This document shows, piece by piece, positions 12,269 to 23,060 of a stretch of DNA of 64,000 nucleotides. This DNA comes from Ctena decussata (lineage: Eukaryota; Mollusca; Bivalvia; Lucinida; Lucinidae). The stretch lies in NCBI GenBank assembly GCA_963989385.1, contig OZ022501.1, positions 22,096,102 through 22,160,101 on the forward strand, written 5' to 3'. The translations under genes were made by a program, and so were the position numbers. Every line of letters starts with the position of its first letter. The stretch's first letter is position 1. A model generated the notes under the pieces. That model searched no databases. It had not been told where the DNA came from and saw only the letters and a list, made by a program, of their open reading frames with translations.

Positions 12269-13385
12269 TTAACATGTTTCTAGTTATTATACATGTATTC
12301 ATTATTGCCTTGTGGACGCAAGCTTATATTTTCATATATTTGATCAGTCCATTTGCCATTTAAGGGACGTCTGATTTTGACTTATTTTTATAATTTTTGC
12401 TTTCTTTAAAGATAAACACCCGTTTTCTTATGCAAACAGTGTACAGCGTTTGGCGGTGTCGGATCTGGGTCTGCTCTGTTTGCCAATGTCTCTTTTTGAC
12501 ACACTGGGCATAATTGGGTTATTTCTTAAATGACTAGTGGACTCTTCTGTCTCAGTTCGGGTAGGTCCATTTCCAATAGAAGGGGTGATTGATATTATAC
12601 AGAAAATCCTGTACAGTGTGGGACCTAATCAGACCCTGCGTTTTGTGGAGTCTGATCGGAGTCTACTGTACCCAGTTTTCCAAGTTACCTTTTTTATGGT
12701 ACGATATATATGCATTTACCCTTTGTTGATTGGTGGACTTGTCCATCCTTATAATCTGAATTAGTCCATTTCTAGTTTAGGGGTTGCTCATGGATGTTTT
12801 CATTTTTATTGAATTTTGAAAGAAATTTCTGTAAGCGTTGTGCGGCGTCTGAACTGGGTCTGCACTGTTTGCATATGCTTCCGAAACAGGTTTCCAGTCT
12901 TAAAATGGTTAATGGGTTATGTCGAGATTTAACGTTATAGTGCCTAAACTTTGCCAGATGTCGAATTTCGCAAATTGGTCTTTTGTTTCTGAAGAGACTA
13001 ACAAGATACAGATTCTTCGAACCTCCATGTTTCTATCAGTTTCATGATATATCAGTAATTGCCTGAAAACGTTTTCATGTTCATTGACAAAGCGTTTGCG
13101 TGGTTTCATTTCCAGAGGCTCTTCATCAGTATATGCAAAATTTAATAGAATTCGCAGTAGCCATTTGCATATTCTATATGCTGCTTCCCTCCAGGGAATC
13201 ATCTCTGTAGCAAAGCCGAGCTTAATATTAACTGTACTACATTTAGTTCACTATTTTAACTAACAGTATTCATGGTACTGTGGGCGATCGAGCTTTACTC
13301 CTTTCTCCCAGAACCCCTTTGTATACGAAAATTATTTGTGAGCCCTACAATTTTAGATGCACTGGAACACTTACATGCTGTTCCA
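12269..13385. other. Unannotated; diverged direct duplication
   Basis: Two diverged ~190-bp segments (about 12345-12535 and 12745-12925) share GTCCATTT..., GTCT(G/A)..TGGGTCTGC and CTGTTTGC landmarks, suggesting an old direct duplication or two copies of one repeat. A 97-codon minus-strand frame at 12909-13202 has no recognisable domain and is not called. Confidence 0.4.
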
Positions 13386-13575
13386 CCATTTTTTTTTGAA
13401 GGGAGCCAGCTCTTGCGACTTCCTGTTTGCTTTACTGGAAGAAGAAGCCCTTTTATTGAGGATCTGCTCTTAAAGGAAAAAAACGCTTCTATGGCGAGCA
13501 AATTTTTCCTGTGAGAGTTGACCCTCATTTAGAAAGTGACAACTCAACTCAACCACTTTCATTTTTGCATCCCTT
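13386..13575. repeat. Foldback MITE family 3 copy (diverged)
   Basis: Shares with copies at 30090 and 63035 the landmarks CTTCCTGTTTGCTTTACT, TTAAAGGAAA and, inverted, GAGTTGACCCTCATTTAGAA. Those copies have AAGGAAAGAATTTGCTC. The 77- and 80-codon frames on either strand are products of the hairpin. Confidence 0.5.
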
Positions 13576-13710
13576 CTAAATGAGGGCCAACACTTGAATC
13601 GTAAACCCATCCAACCTAATAAGATTTAGAATATTTTGAGACTGGCTTCCTGCAAAATGGTTTATGCATTCAAACTGGTACTAGGCATCATGTGGTTCTT
13701 TCTATACTGA

Positions 13711-13814
13711 CCCAGCAGGCACATGTATGACGTCGAAACGACGTCGTACTGACGTCGATGCGACGTAATGACGTCGCATCGACGTCATGTGCCCACGTGC
13801 ATGTGCCCGCTGGG
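13711..13814. repeat. GACGTC-rich palindromic element
   Basis: CCCAGCAGGCACATG at 13711 is mirrored by CATGTGCCCGCTGGG ending at 13814. Between them lie repeated GACGTC palindromes (five GACGTC in about 55 bp) and GACGTCGATGCGACGT paired with inverted GACGTCGCATCGACGTC. The CpG density is far above the surrounding DNA. This is a compact hairpin MITE. Confidence 0.7.
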
Positions 13815-14939
13815 GATGGTCAATCTTTAGCCTGTATCCCGCGATATGCGCAGAGTATGCAACTAATAACAATGAATATAGAATATCATCTGAAAAGGCA
13901 AATGAACCAGTCCAAATTCGAAAGAATGCAATTTAAATTTTTTTGAATTATCAGAATTTTTAGCGAAAATACGGTGAAGAAATGGATAAAACAGGGCTTA
14001 AGTGAAACACGTATATCTCAGCAAGACACATAGCATATCAAAGACGAATTCTTGGCTAATTTAACATGGCCTGCGAATCTTTTCGATAGGTCTGCAAATC
14101 TCCTTGATAAGATATTATACTTATTGATTATTCCGGCCACTTTCAGACGGCTTTCACGCAGTGAAGGAGTCCATCAAATATAATCACATACTTGGAAGGC
14201 TTGAAGCACGCCATTAGAATAAAGCCTCTTTTTATACAGACACATAAAAATGGAAAGGCGATAATGACTGTCCATAAAAGCTTTTAGCTTCTTGTACATG
14301 AAAAAGTCGTAAAATTATTTTGGCTTGGGTTATCGAAAGAATCGTTTCCTAGACTATATTCGCCGTGTATGCCCCCGCAGTGCGCGTTTGATTTGGACTG
14401 CAGCTATAAGTAAAATGATAAGCAATGATAAGGAACCGAAACAATCGGGGGGGGGGGGGGGGGGAGATAGAGAGAGAGACGTATATACACGCAATGACAG
14501 TTCACGAAATGCTCGCACGCGGAACGGAACTCATAGGTCTTTCCCATACAGGTGGTCATTCAGCTCCCATAACTGAAAATTGCCACTCACATGAAATGTG
14601 AACGGAAGTTTTGATATGGAAACAAAAACAAATAACGGTGTTGGTGATAATTTTTGGAGGTTATTCACTTATTTATTTTTATTTAACAGGGCATTGTAAT
14701 TTAGCCTTTTTTGTCTGAAAACACTATTTTAGTTCCACTGAGCCAAAGGGTTCAGTGGAGCATGGTGCACAGAAATTCTATATCGTGTGTCGCCGTTGTT
14801 GAACTCCGTCCATATATACATCGTCTACACTTTTGCGCAGAATCTTCAATGCCTCTTTCCCCGCTTTTGTTTTGTTTTGCATTGCTCGACAGGGAGCCAG
14901 AATTGGAACAGAAAGGTGTCTTTATTGTCGATCAATAAC
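13815..14939. other. Unannotated; poly-G/GA tract
   Basis: Contains a run of about 16 G followed by (GA)n at about 14448-14482. No recognised coding sequence; the frames at 14325-14938 carry no family signature. Confidence 0.5.
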
Positions 14940-15990
14940 ATGTATGCCCTGTAGGGCTTTTACTAATATATCAGCAAAGCTAATAAAAATCTATCACAGA
15001 ACATACTTATTGCCCTTCCTGAAACGTTGTCTTCTTGTGCAGGTATTACTTCTGGTGTTCCTCAGGGTCTATACTTGGCCTCCGTTTTTTTAATTAATAG
15101 TAAGGCAAATGAATGCTAGACTGAAGATTATAACATTTATTCTGAAAACAAGTATTCTTAAATTTGAACTCAGTAGCCTTTTTCTGATACAATGAGTTTT
15201 GCTACCTTAGCTCCTTTAGGTACCTTGTTTTATCTAAGGCTTTGAAAAACAGACCTACAATTACCCAAAATAAACATTATTCGGTTAGTCCATAAAATGG
15301 ATCCAAGAACACATGTAGGTTCAGATGCACTCAAGTCCATCAGTTCGTTGTCTGGTCGAGCAATTAATTTGAGTCATGTTTTACGGTAAAATTAGGTTTG
15401 GCCCCAGATTATATGTTGCAAAATTATATTCAGGCAATTCTGTCCATTCATATGACACTAGATTTAAGGGAAATCGATTTTTCGCTGTTCCAATGGTTAC
15501 AGGTTTGGGAAAGACAACAGTTATATATAAAGCTTTGTTGTGTTAAACGAACTTCCCAATACGCTTAGGCATGTACAGGGACATCAACTTTTTAAATTGA
15601 CTTTTAAAACTCACTTTTTTTATAAAACCATTATATGATGTATTTAGGGTTTTCTGTGTTATCTAAGTTTGTTTAGGTTCACACTTGTGCAAGTTTTAGA
15701 TTCCTCCTTTTGCTGTTCACTTGGTAACAATTTAACAGCGCCTCACTATGATTTGCAACCAGGGTACAGGACCACAATGGCAATAAGACAAATCACTTTC
15801 TCTTTTTTGTATTCTCCTTAGTATTTGTTTTCATACCACTGAACATTGCACGGGTTTTTGTTTGAAATGTTTGTTTTATATGTATATTTAACATCACATT
15901 GTACTGTTTTATTAAGATGCTAATCTTTGATACCGAATAGGAATAAATGAATAAATAAATAAATAAAATAAATAAATGAATAAATGTAAA
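14940..15990 (+). pseudogene. Decayed non-LTR retrotransposon 3' half
   Basis: Translating 15036-15075 gives GITSGVPQG, the VPQG signature of non-LTR reverse transcriptases. After a frame shift and loss of intervening sequence, 15388-15560 reads GLAPDYMLQNY, then (another frame) NRFFAVPMVTGLGKTTV and NELPNTLR. This matches the typical C-terminal end of CR1/Jockey-type ORF2 (LAPDYL...R..F.VP......G.....WN.LP). A 3' untranslated region follows and the element ends in an (AATA/GAATAAAT)n tail at 15941-15987, the usual terminus of such elements. Several frameshifts and stops mean it cannot be active. It is an old, 5'-truncated insertion on the plus strand. Confidence 0.75.
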
Positions 15991-16925
15991 TAAGTAATGA
16001 ATACTACTGGCTCAGGATGTTTATAAATGTTCATAGAATGAAACTGATGTATGACCTACATTTCTGCTTTTGTTGCTATCTAGTCATTATTATGATCGTC
16101 ATCATATGTGGCCTACTTTCTGTTTTCACGTTACAGTATCCATCCAGGTCTTCCATCCATCTTCTTTTTTTCAAATCACTGAATCGGGTCACGGAACAAG
16201 GCACAAACAGAGAATACTCTTGTCAGCTTCTGATCCTCTGTTCTGTTCAACACTCTATGGCTTCTGAGGTCGTTCTAGCCTGTGATGTGAAATGTAAATA
16301 TACTGATCAGTCAACGTTGATTTTGCAACCAGAATCATCCGATTCTTATCTGTTCTTCGGTGCCGTAAAGATCCTTTGTCGTGGCAATTTCCAGTTACAG
16401 TTTTACATTAGTTTAACGACAGCGATGAGCGGATACCTAATTGATCAAAGGCAATGGGATAACTGTCGAACAGGTGATGTGTCTATGTAACAGATCACCA
16501 GAACCTATCCGCCTTAGGAAACTGTTAGCAATCCAAACCTTTTTTTGGTGAAACTGGACGATATACATGTGAGCCTACGGAATATAAAACCATGATCGCA
16601 ATTACTTCTCATGTGTAAAGTACACGTTCTGTTCGATGCCGGAGTATGCCTATATTAAATTTGTGCAGTAGAAATGGTAAGGTTACCGAAATATTGTGCA
16701 CATATATATGATGCTCATGAATTGGGTCATTTATCTGTTATAGAGCTGTGGAGAGGTATTCACTAACCACGATAAGTTACATTTCGTAAAAAGAAGTTAC
16801 AAGCTCAGATTTTCATACTGCTTCATAAAACAGGCGGACGACAAAATTTACGTCTGTAAAATTTCACAAATGTTTCCTTCTAGCTACATGTATATCATAT
16901 TGAGAATTCAAAGAATATAGGGCAG
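15991..16925. other. Unannotated; region upstream of the pore-forming-like gene
   Basis: Presumably holds the upstream intron or promoter of the gene at 17065. A 157-codon plus-strand frame at 16017-16490 with a hydrophobic stretch near its start has no family signature and no splice support; it is noted but not called. Confidence 0.4.
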
Positions 16926-16984
16926 ACAGTGTAGATCCAGGTGAGGCGGCTCATAATGAGCCGCTTCATCTGGATCTACGCTGT
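16926..16984. repeat. GTAGATCC hairpin
   Basis: GTAGATCCAGGTGAGGCGGC at 16931 pairs with the inverted copy ending GGATCTAC at 16979 around a 4-base centre. Flanking sequence from 16840 onward (GTCTGTAAAATTTCACAAAT, TATCATATTGAGAATTCAAA) recurs at 60545-60930, so this hairpin is part of a larger dispersed repeat. Confidence 0.75.
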
Positions 16985-17041
16985 TTACAAATTCATTTTT
17001 TTTTTTGTCATTTTTGGCGCTTTCAGTGTTAAATGACAATT

Positions 17042-17053
17042 TGTTCTTTTCAG
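17042..17053 (+). promoter_or_regulatory. Splice acceptor (TTGTTCTTTTCAG) of the pore-forming-like gene
   Basis: A pyrimidine tract followed by CAG at 17051-17053 lies 11 bp upstream of the chosen ATG. It suggests an untranslated first exon further upstream and explains why in-frame codons before 17065 need not be coding. Confidence 0.65.
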
Positions 17054-17064
17054 GTCTCTCAACG

Positions 17065-17856
17065 ATGTCTCAAGAACTTCTTGACCTAGAAGAATTGGTT
17101 CGCCAGTGGGTAAATGATTTTCCACTAGACAAGAGCCAACGAAAGGAAGCAGACGACATAACGTCGGCGGATATAAACTGGAATCATGTGAGAATACGTC
17201 ATGGTGCTACGGAATACTACGACCAGATCAAACAATCTACACCCAAAACGCACGTGCTGTTTACAGCCCATTTCACAAATGACACTAACCAACAGCAGGT
17301 TTATACATTGAAGACAGAGCGAAGGACTAAATCAACATGTAATATTTCCATGGAGAAAACTTACACGATAGGGATGAGTTTAGACCTTAAACTCGTCCCT
17401 CCAAATCCTGTTATCGAAGCAAACGCTGGGTTTAAAGGTGAAATGTCTGTTAAGAAAGCAGACGGTGAATCGTTTGAAGAAGAACTCGTTTGGTCAGTAG
17501 ATAATCAGATAAGTGTTCCTGCCAAATATAAAACCAAGGCAGATTTGGTTTTGAAAGAGGACGAATATACAAGCCATTTTAAATGTGAAACCAAATTTGA
17601 AGGTAAAGTCCACGTAACATTAAGAAATAAGAAGGATAACGTTCCAATAACCACACTAACCGGAGATGTCCGACATATTTTCCGGGCAGATCAAGGATTT
17701 CGTGTGGATAAAACTGGTGTATATTACATATCACAAGGAAGATGCAAGTGTAGGTTTGGAATAGAACAGCATGTAAAACTAAGTCAAACAAAACTTGAGG
17801 CGATAGAAGGTGAAACTGATATAAACCAGAATGAAGAGGTGTCGAGTGGATTTTAG
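17065..17856 (+). CDS. Aerolysin-fold (ETX/MTX2-like) pore-forming-type protein
   Basis: An intact 263-residue frame. I start it at the ATG at 17065 (A at -3) because a splice acceptor ends at 17053 and the 20 codons upstream look non-coding. Residues 1-60 form a charged, probably helical head (MSQELLDLEELVRQW). From about 61 to 205 the chain is Thr/Ser-rich alternating beta sequence: TYTIGMSLDLKL, an EANAGFKGEMS segment, then WSVDNQISVPAKYKTKADLV. This is the layout of the Clostridium epsilon-toxin/Bacillus Mtx2 family, where the amphipathic stretch becomes the membrane-inserting hairpin and the Val-Pro-Ala strand leads out of it. No signal peptide is evident. Animal members of this fold are often defence or endolysosomal proteins acquired by lateral transfer; the role here is unknown. 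Family assignment is by pattern recognition, not a profile search. Natterin-like proteins are an alternative label within the same fold. Confidence 0.75.
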   Translation: MSQELLDLEELVRQWVNDFPLDKSQRKEADDITSADINWNHVRIRHGATEYYDQIKQSTPKTHVLFTAHFTNDTNQQQVYTLKTERRTKSTCNISMEKTYTIGMSLDLKLVPPNPVIEANAGFKGEMSVKKADGESFEEELVWSVDNQISVPAKYKTKADLVLKEDEYTSHFKCETKFEGKVHVTLRNKKDNVPITTLTGDVRHIFRADQGFRVDKTGVYYISQGRCKCRFGIEQHVKLSQTKLEAIEGETDINQNEEVSSGF

Positions 17857-18423
17857 GAAACTGACACCGTCCCAGTGTGCATAAAGCGTTCAAACACTGT
17901 CGTTTCAACGTCGATCGACGTTGAAATGGCATGGTTTCAACATTATGTAAGTACTTGGATAATTGATATGCTAATCAGAGCTATATACGCAAAGATTTAG
18001 GAAAGCTTAAATGAATGTGATATTACTCTGTCAACCAATACCTCAGTCAGTGTTACAAAGTTAGCGGAAACGCAAATCGGCAGTGGTACATGTACGGGTC
18101 GTGTACAGTGAGACTGGAGTACAGAAACAGCTACCAAGTAGCCGTAAGACTGCCTTTGGTAAAACATTCCAATACTGTCCTGAAATGACATCAGTGTACG
18201 TTGTACTGAATTAATTGCAGTAGCTCGTACCTCAACGTATTTAACACTGTACAGATGGATCGGTGCTAAGAAATTCTGATCTAAAAAACATTCATGTTTT
18301 TCATCATGTCTCGCGTACTGTAAATGCGGAGCGTACAGCTTTTATTTCTTCGGTATATGCCCATGTAGCTTGCATTCAACCATAATGCCAAAGCCTGCTG
18401 TAGCGGAGCTCTTAACCGCAGAG
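17857..18423. other. 3' flank of the pore-forming-like gene
   Basis: Contains a palindrome, TTTCAACGTCGATCGACGTTGAAA, at about 17903-17926. No further coding exon or canonical AATAAA close to the stop was seen, so the transcript end is not located. Confidence 0.4.
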
Positions 18424-18740
18424 TATAATCGATTCCGCTAATTTTCGCTTCCTGCAGAGACTGTACATCATATTTGGCTTCCACCGATACTGTCCGCGAG
18501 TTCTTGCTTCCTGCCGAGACTTCTGTACATGATAAATCGCTTCCTGCAGACTGTCCGCGTGATTCTGCTTCCTGCCGAGGCTCTCGGCAGGAAGCAGAGT
18601 CACGCGGACAGTCTCTGCAGGAAGCAATTTGTCGAGGACAGTAGTCTCTGCAGGAAGCAAGAGTTCGCGGACAGTCTCGGCGGAAGCCAAATATGACGGA
18701 CAGTCTCTGCAGGAAGCGAAAATTGGCGGAATCGATTATA
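18424..18740. repeat. 317-bp near-perfect palindrome of short repeats
   Basis: TATAATCGATTCCGC at 18424 is mirrored by GCGGAATCGATTATA ending at 18740, with the centre near 18582 at CTGCCGAGGCTCTCGGCAG. Each arm is built from repeats of GCTTCCTGC(A/C)GAGACTGTCC spaced ~30-40 bp. The two overlapping minus-strand frames here (92 and 160 codons, Arg/Glu/Cys repeats) are read-throughs of the palindrome. Confidence 0.85.
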
Positions 18741-18940
18741 CCCTGTGTTAACATACATTTCATTAAGCACAGAGCCGTCAGTTTCCTTTTTTCGTCGTTT
18801 GGGAAAATATTGTGCGGTTGAAGGGGTAACCCGTGACGTCTATAAATCGGCCGTGGTTATCTTTTCACTTTATTTGCAATAACGAAAGAAAAGTCTTGGA
18901 ATTTTTGGTAACATTAGCATCATGTCCGCGCATGCTCAAA

Positions 18941-19165
18941 CATGGTTTTCTATGTATGTCACAGTTTTCCTTGTCTTGTCTCTCCAATTCACATAATGTG
19001 TGAATTGGAAAGACAACACAATGAATGCCGTATTACTACTGCTCAAACATGGTCTTCTATTTACATGTACGTCACTCCTTTCCTTGTCTTGTCTTTCCAA
19101 TTCACATTATGTGTGAATTGGAAAGACAAAACAAGGAATGCAGTAACATAAAAAGAAAGTCATGT
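18941..19165. repeat. Tandem pair of hairpins
   Basis: Two ~57-bp hairpins (about 18967-19023 and 19080-19137), each CCTTGTCTTGTCT..CCAATTCACA paired with TGTGAATTGGAAAGACAA, are separated by a spacer repeating TGCTCAAACATGG and TTCTAT..ATGT. A full palindromic unit has therefore been tandemly duplicated. Confidence 0.8.
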
Positions 19166-20048
19166 TTGAGCTTGTGCATTTTACACTCGCCTTCTTTATA
19201 GCCGATGCATATGTCGATGGGATAATGTTATGAAAACATAATCTTTGTTCATTCTTGCTTCGTGAGACTGGGCGCCCTTGTTACGGGAATCGCTTCACGG
19301 GACGGAAGTCGGATTAAAGACGGGTTGACCGACAGAGAATTCCAACAGGTCAGTCGTTATAGTTTAATAATTGTTAAAAGTTCCAGTATAATTTAGAAAT
19401 GTATCAGCTCTAGACAGATTAGGTTACAGACAGGTTCTTTTCTTGACATGGCTCGTATCCTCTTTGAACATTTAGACACACAAAAAGTGTGCGAAATAAA
19501 ATGAACATTTCATTTCATGCTTTCTAATCAAAGATGACTGACAATATTGTATATTCATAATTTTCTCAAATAAAAAATAGAGATCAGACTATGAAATTAG
19601 TGTTTGTTGAGTTGTGACTATCATATCGATTAATGCATTCACAGACACCTCTTCTGACTTCTTTCATGCTCTCTTTCTCTCTCTTTCTCTCTCTCTCTTC
19701 CAAATTGGATAAGTTGATTTATTCATCCATAGGACTTTTAATAAAACAGATTGGCTGAATGCAGATTTACTCCGCAGAGCCGAACCTCATTCGACTTTTT
19801 CTATGAAAACAGTCTGATCAAGGTTTAAAATGTTTGCGTTCGAATTTCAGCGCAAATTTACCAACGGTATACATGATTATAATTCATATGATGAACTGCG
19901 GATGAAAAATTCCCCTCGGGCTAGTATCAATTTATTAACTTTTCGAAATGGATACACGGGTGTCACTAATGTGATCTTATGATAAAATGATGTCTTAATA
20001 TGTTTCAGTCGCGTTACAAAAAAGGTAACTCAATCTTACAGCATAATT
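19166..20048. other. Unannotated; CT-rich microsatellite
   Basis: Holds a (TTTC/CT)n stretch at about 19668-19700. No gene seen. Confidence 0.5.
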
Positions 20049-20268
20049 GAGCCGTGACACAAGAAAACCAACATAGTGGTTTTGCGCCCAGCGTAAACAC
20101 AGCTCAGCCTGGGCTTCCACCGTCTGATAAGACTCTTCGCTAAACGCTTAAAAGGAGCTACCTCCATGCGGACAGCGAAGACTCTGATCAGACTGGGCGG
20201 ATGCCCAGGCTGATCTGAGTCTACGTTGGGCGCACAGCCACTTTGTTGGTTTTGTCGTGTCGCGGCTC
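20049..20268. mobile_element. MITE family 1 (GAGCCGYGACACGACAAAACC)
   Basis: Terminal inverted repeats start GAGCCGTGACACAAGAAAAC and end GTTTTGTCGTGTCGCGGCTC. A subterminal GCGCCCAGCGTA..GCTCAGCCTGG arm pairs with the inverted CCAGGCTGATCTGAGTCTAC arm, and the core is GATCAGACTGGGCGGATGCC. About nine copies occur in this window. They have no coding capacity. Confidence 0.9.
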
Positions 20269-22078
20269 AATTATGCATTCAGCCGTCTTAAGGTGAATGG
20301 GTATACTTTCAGAGAGAGCAACTCGGCTATTTTCATTTTTTGTCTCCCTTTTCATTTGGGGTTCAACTCTTAAAGGACAGAATTGGCTGAGTTAATATAC
20401 TGCCTATTGTGTAATGTCTACTGCGACAATGGCTGCTGATGTGCAAGAGCATTCCCACATGCACAAGAGGTCATGGTCATCAATATAAGCTATAAGCTTT
20501 CCCCAGTGATAGGCCTGTAAGTCCTGCAAGTCTGGCGTGCCCATGGTGCCTAGGCCTCCACAAGCCCTGTTGGGTGCGTGTAAGATTGAGTTCCCTTCCT
20601 CGAATGAGCGTGACATGTCAGCAGTGGGTAAGAAAAGCATAAATCCCAGCCTCATATGGCGTAAAGCATTATGGCAGCTGGGTTGAACCAGGCTGCAAGA
20701 GAGGTAACGCACAGAATGTGTCAACAAAGATCAGCTTGTGCATAATATTAGTTCCTTCCCTATTTATATCAACTACCTTATTTATCATATACTGAGAGAA
20801 ATAAATTTAGCAATTTTTCCAAAGGTTTGTGAAATTTTCTTTAGAGATGGTATTCAAATGTTGTTGATCGCATATGGTTAGTTAAAGCTAAGAGACTGCG
20901 ATTACATAAAACTTGGACGAAAAAGATGACTTAACGCACGTTTGACGTCGCTTTAAATGAATTCAGTCTTTGCGTGGGCTGACAAACAATTAAACAAAGA
21001 AAATTGTCAAAATGCTTTTGAAAGATTTTAACTGGGTGCTCGACCAAGAAAACCGTAAATGGGTCTGCAAATAAACGCATATGAAGCAGGCAATGGGGCA
21101 CGTTAGTTTGACGTTAACTTGTCGAAAAATTAAACCGCTATTTTAAACATTATCAATTGACGTTTCGATTCGAATCTTTTTGCGCTTGATTACTGTCAAC
21201 TTGGGGAGCACTATCATGTAAAAAGATTAGCCCAGGTAATCCACTTGTTTAAACGGAACGACCAAAACCTTTCAAGATTTGAATGGAGGCGTCAAGTTTA
21301 CGTTATGACGGGAATCGACAAAATCTGTGGATATGCAATAACTCTTTTGCGCACTTAGAGAAAAAAACGCTTTAAATTCAATATTGCTGATGTCAAGAGA
21401 ATCTTTGATGGTTTTAAAAACTTACGTCAGAATGACGTAACTATCGAACCTGGTGTGGTTAGATCTGCGAGAATAGCGCCAATTCACAGCAATGAATTGC
21501 TTGCAAGTGGTTTGGTCATTTAGAGGCCACGCCACTGCAGTTTGGTTCAAGATTTATGAACAATTCTTTGCTCAGTCTCAATTGCTGTGTGAATGGCAAT
21601 TTTGACGGCGTGATAAGCACATTTACGTTTAGCATGGAAACAATGTTTTAACACACAACACTGTGTCCTTGTTCACAAATGTCTACATCGCCGCAAATTG
21701 GTTTTGGTGTAAGATTTGAAGATGATACAGCGCCTGAAAAAGATGAGTTGCATAAAACATTTATGGCATTTTGTGGCTTAAACCCTTGGGTACAAATGCA
21801 GCGCGATTCTGCTCTATAAATAAACTTTCGACCTTAATCTTTTGGGTTTCTGGTACCCAAAAAGATACCTTACACAGCGGAAACAATACAATTTTCCACT
21901 TTTTAAATAAGTCTGAATTATACGCAGATTTTTTAAAAGTTGCTAAATTTATTTCCCTCAGTATATTAAACACCTCCAAGGGTGTTGCGTTTTACGAAAG
22001 GAGGCGTGATCTATTTATATAGTTATTTAGTAAATCAACCACAGCCAACATATTTCTTTAAAAAAAACTATTAGTTTA
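20269..22078. other. Unannotated; half copy of MITE family 3
   Basis: About 20288-20392 matches one end of MITE family 3 (CAACTCGGCTATTTTCATTT, TTCAACTCTTAAAGGACAGA). The 107-codon minus-strand frame at 20404-20727 and the 72-83-codon frames near 21761-22022 show no domain and are not called. The last pair lie on an inverted stretch sharing TTTGGGTTTCTGGTACCCAA. Confidence 0.4.
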
Positions 22079-22245
22079 AATGGATGTACTTTCAGATGAA
22101 ACAATTGTACTATTTTCCATTTCTTTTCCTCCCTTCTCAAAAGGGTCACCTCTTCCAGGAAAGAATTTGCTCCTCTAGAACTTAGAACTTCGTTCCTTGA
22201 AGAAAGGACCCCATTCGCAGAGCTGCGTCCTCAGAGAAGGAAACA
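22079..22245. repeat. MITE family 3 copy (diverged)
   Basis: Carries GATGTACTTTCAGATGAAAC, CATTTCTTTTCCTCCCTTCT and AGGAAAGAATTTGCTCCTCT, in the same order as better-preserved copies. The right arm is degraded (GAAGAAAGGACCCCATTCGC). Confidence 0.6.
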
Positions 22246-22405
22246 TGAATTCATGTTGTTTCGTTTTGCAAAACTGATAAAAACGCAGAGGCTAGTGAGT
22301 CAATATCTAACATCATTTCTGGAAAAGAGGCAAGGGGCGTTTACTAAGGTAGGGGCGTTTATAAGGATAAATACGGTATCCAGTGATCCTGAGGAATCTG
22401 TGAAA

Positions 22406-22469
22406 CGATGAGTGAAGAATCTGATCAGACTGCGCGGATGCGCAGGCTGATCTGAGTCTTCACTCATCG
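22406..22469. repeat. Minimal 64-bp hairpin from MITE family 1 core
   Basis: CGATGAGTGAAGAATCTGAT pairs with ATCTGAGTCTTCACTCATCG around the family core GCGCGGATGCGC. The arms are nearly perfect and the outer MITE ends are missing. Confidence 0.75.
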
Positions 22470-22861
22470 CCCAAGCCATAATGTATATTTCTTCATAGCG
22501 CAGGTCAGTAAAATCTAACCACTCTCCTGTGCGTGTGATGATTTCCTTCAGTAATTGTTTTCTAGAATTATTTACAGTTACCATTCCTTATCGATCTCTG
22601 CGTTTCCCTGACAATTTGTCAGAAAATTGACCCGTGAGATTTCATTAACAGTTGCAGACCTCTTTGGAGATTAATAAGTTTATGCCGTAGTCGCTGATCT
22701 GCAGGTTAGACGCTGGTTTTCAAGTTGTGGTCAGTCATTTTAGAAATTGTACGGAAGACGCCTCAAATGATGCATAAAACGCTGACACTGTATGAACGTC
22801 GACGCAACGTCTTGATCTTGCTTTGGCGTTGATACGTTTTTACGTTGGGTGCCCGTCATAA

Positions 22862-23060
22862 AGTTTCAGTACGCTCCCCGAAATAATGGAAGCAAGTCTG
22901 CTAATTTCATTTCTGCGCCTTTTCTCATAGGGGTCTAATCTTAAAGGAAAGAATTTGCTCCATTCTGTTAATGTAGGCCACGGTTTGCTAAAATTTTGTC
23001 TTCCACGGTAGCAAACAAGAAAGCTGTTCCCCTTTGTAAAAATGGCAGAAAACCGTAAGA
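22862..23060. repeat. MITE family 3 copy
   Basis: Contains GTCTAATCTTAAAGGAAAGAATTTGCTCC and the tail GTAGCAAACAAGAAAGCTG..TTTGTAAAAATGGCAG seen in the other copies. A hairpin CTATCAAAGGTGATAG follows at 23102-23117. Confidence 0.6.

Noticed and set aside
16017..16490. 157-codon frame with a hydrophobic N-terminal stretch
   Set aside because: No family signature, no splice sites matching the downstream gene, and ordinary AT-rich composition. A short host exon cannot be ruled out.
18281..18763. 160-codon and 92-codon Arg/Glu/Cys-rich frames
   Set aside because: They run through a palindrome, and their two halves mirror the DNA symmetry.
20404..20727. 107-codon minus-strand frame
   Set aside because: Mixed composition without any domain; no supporting signals.
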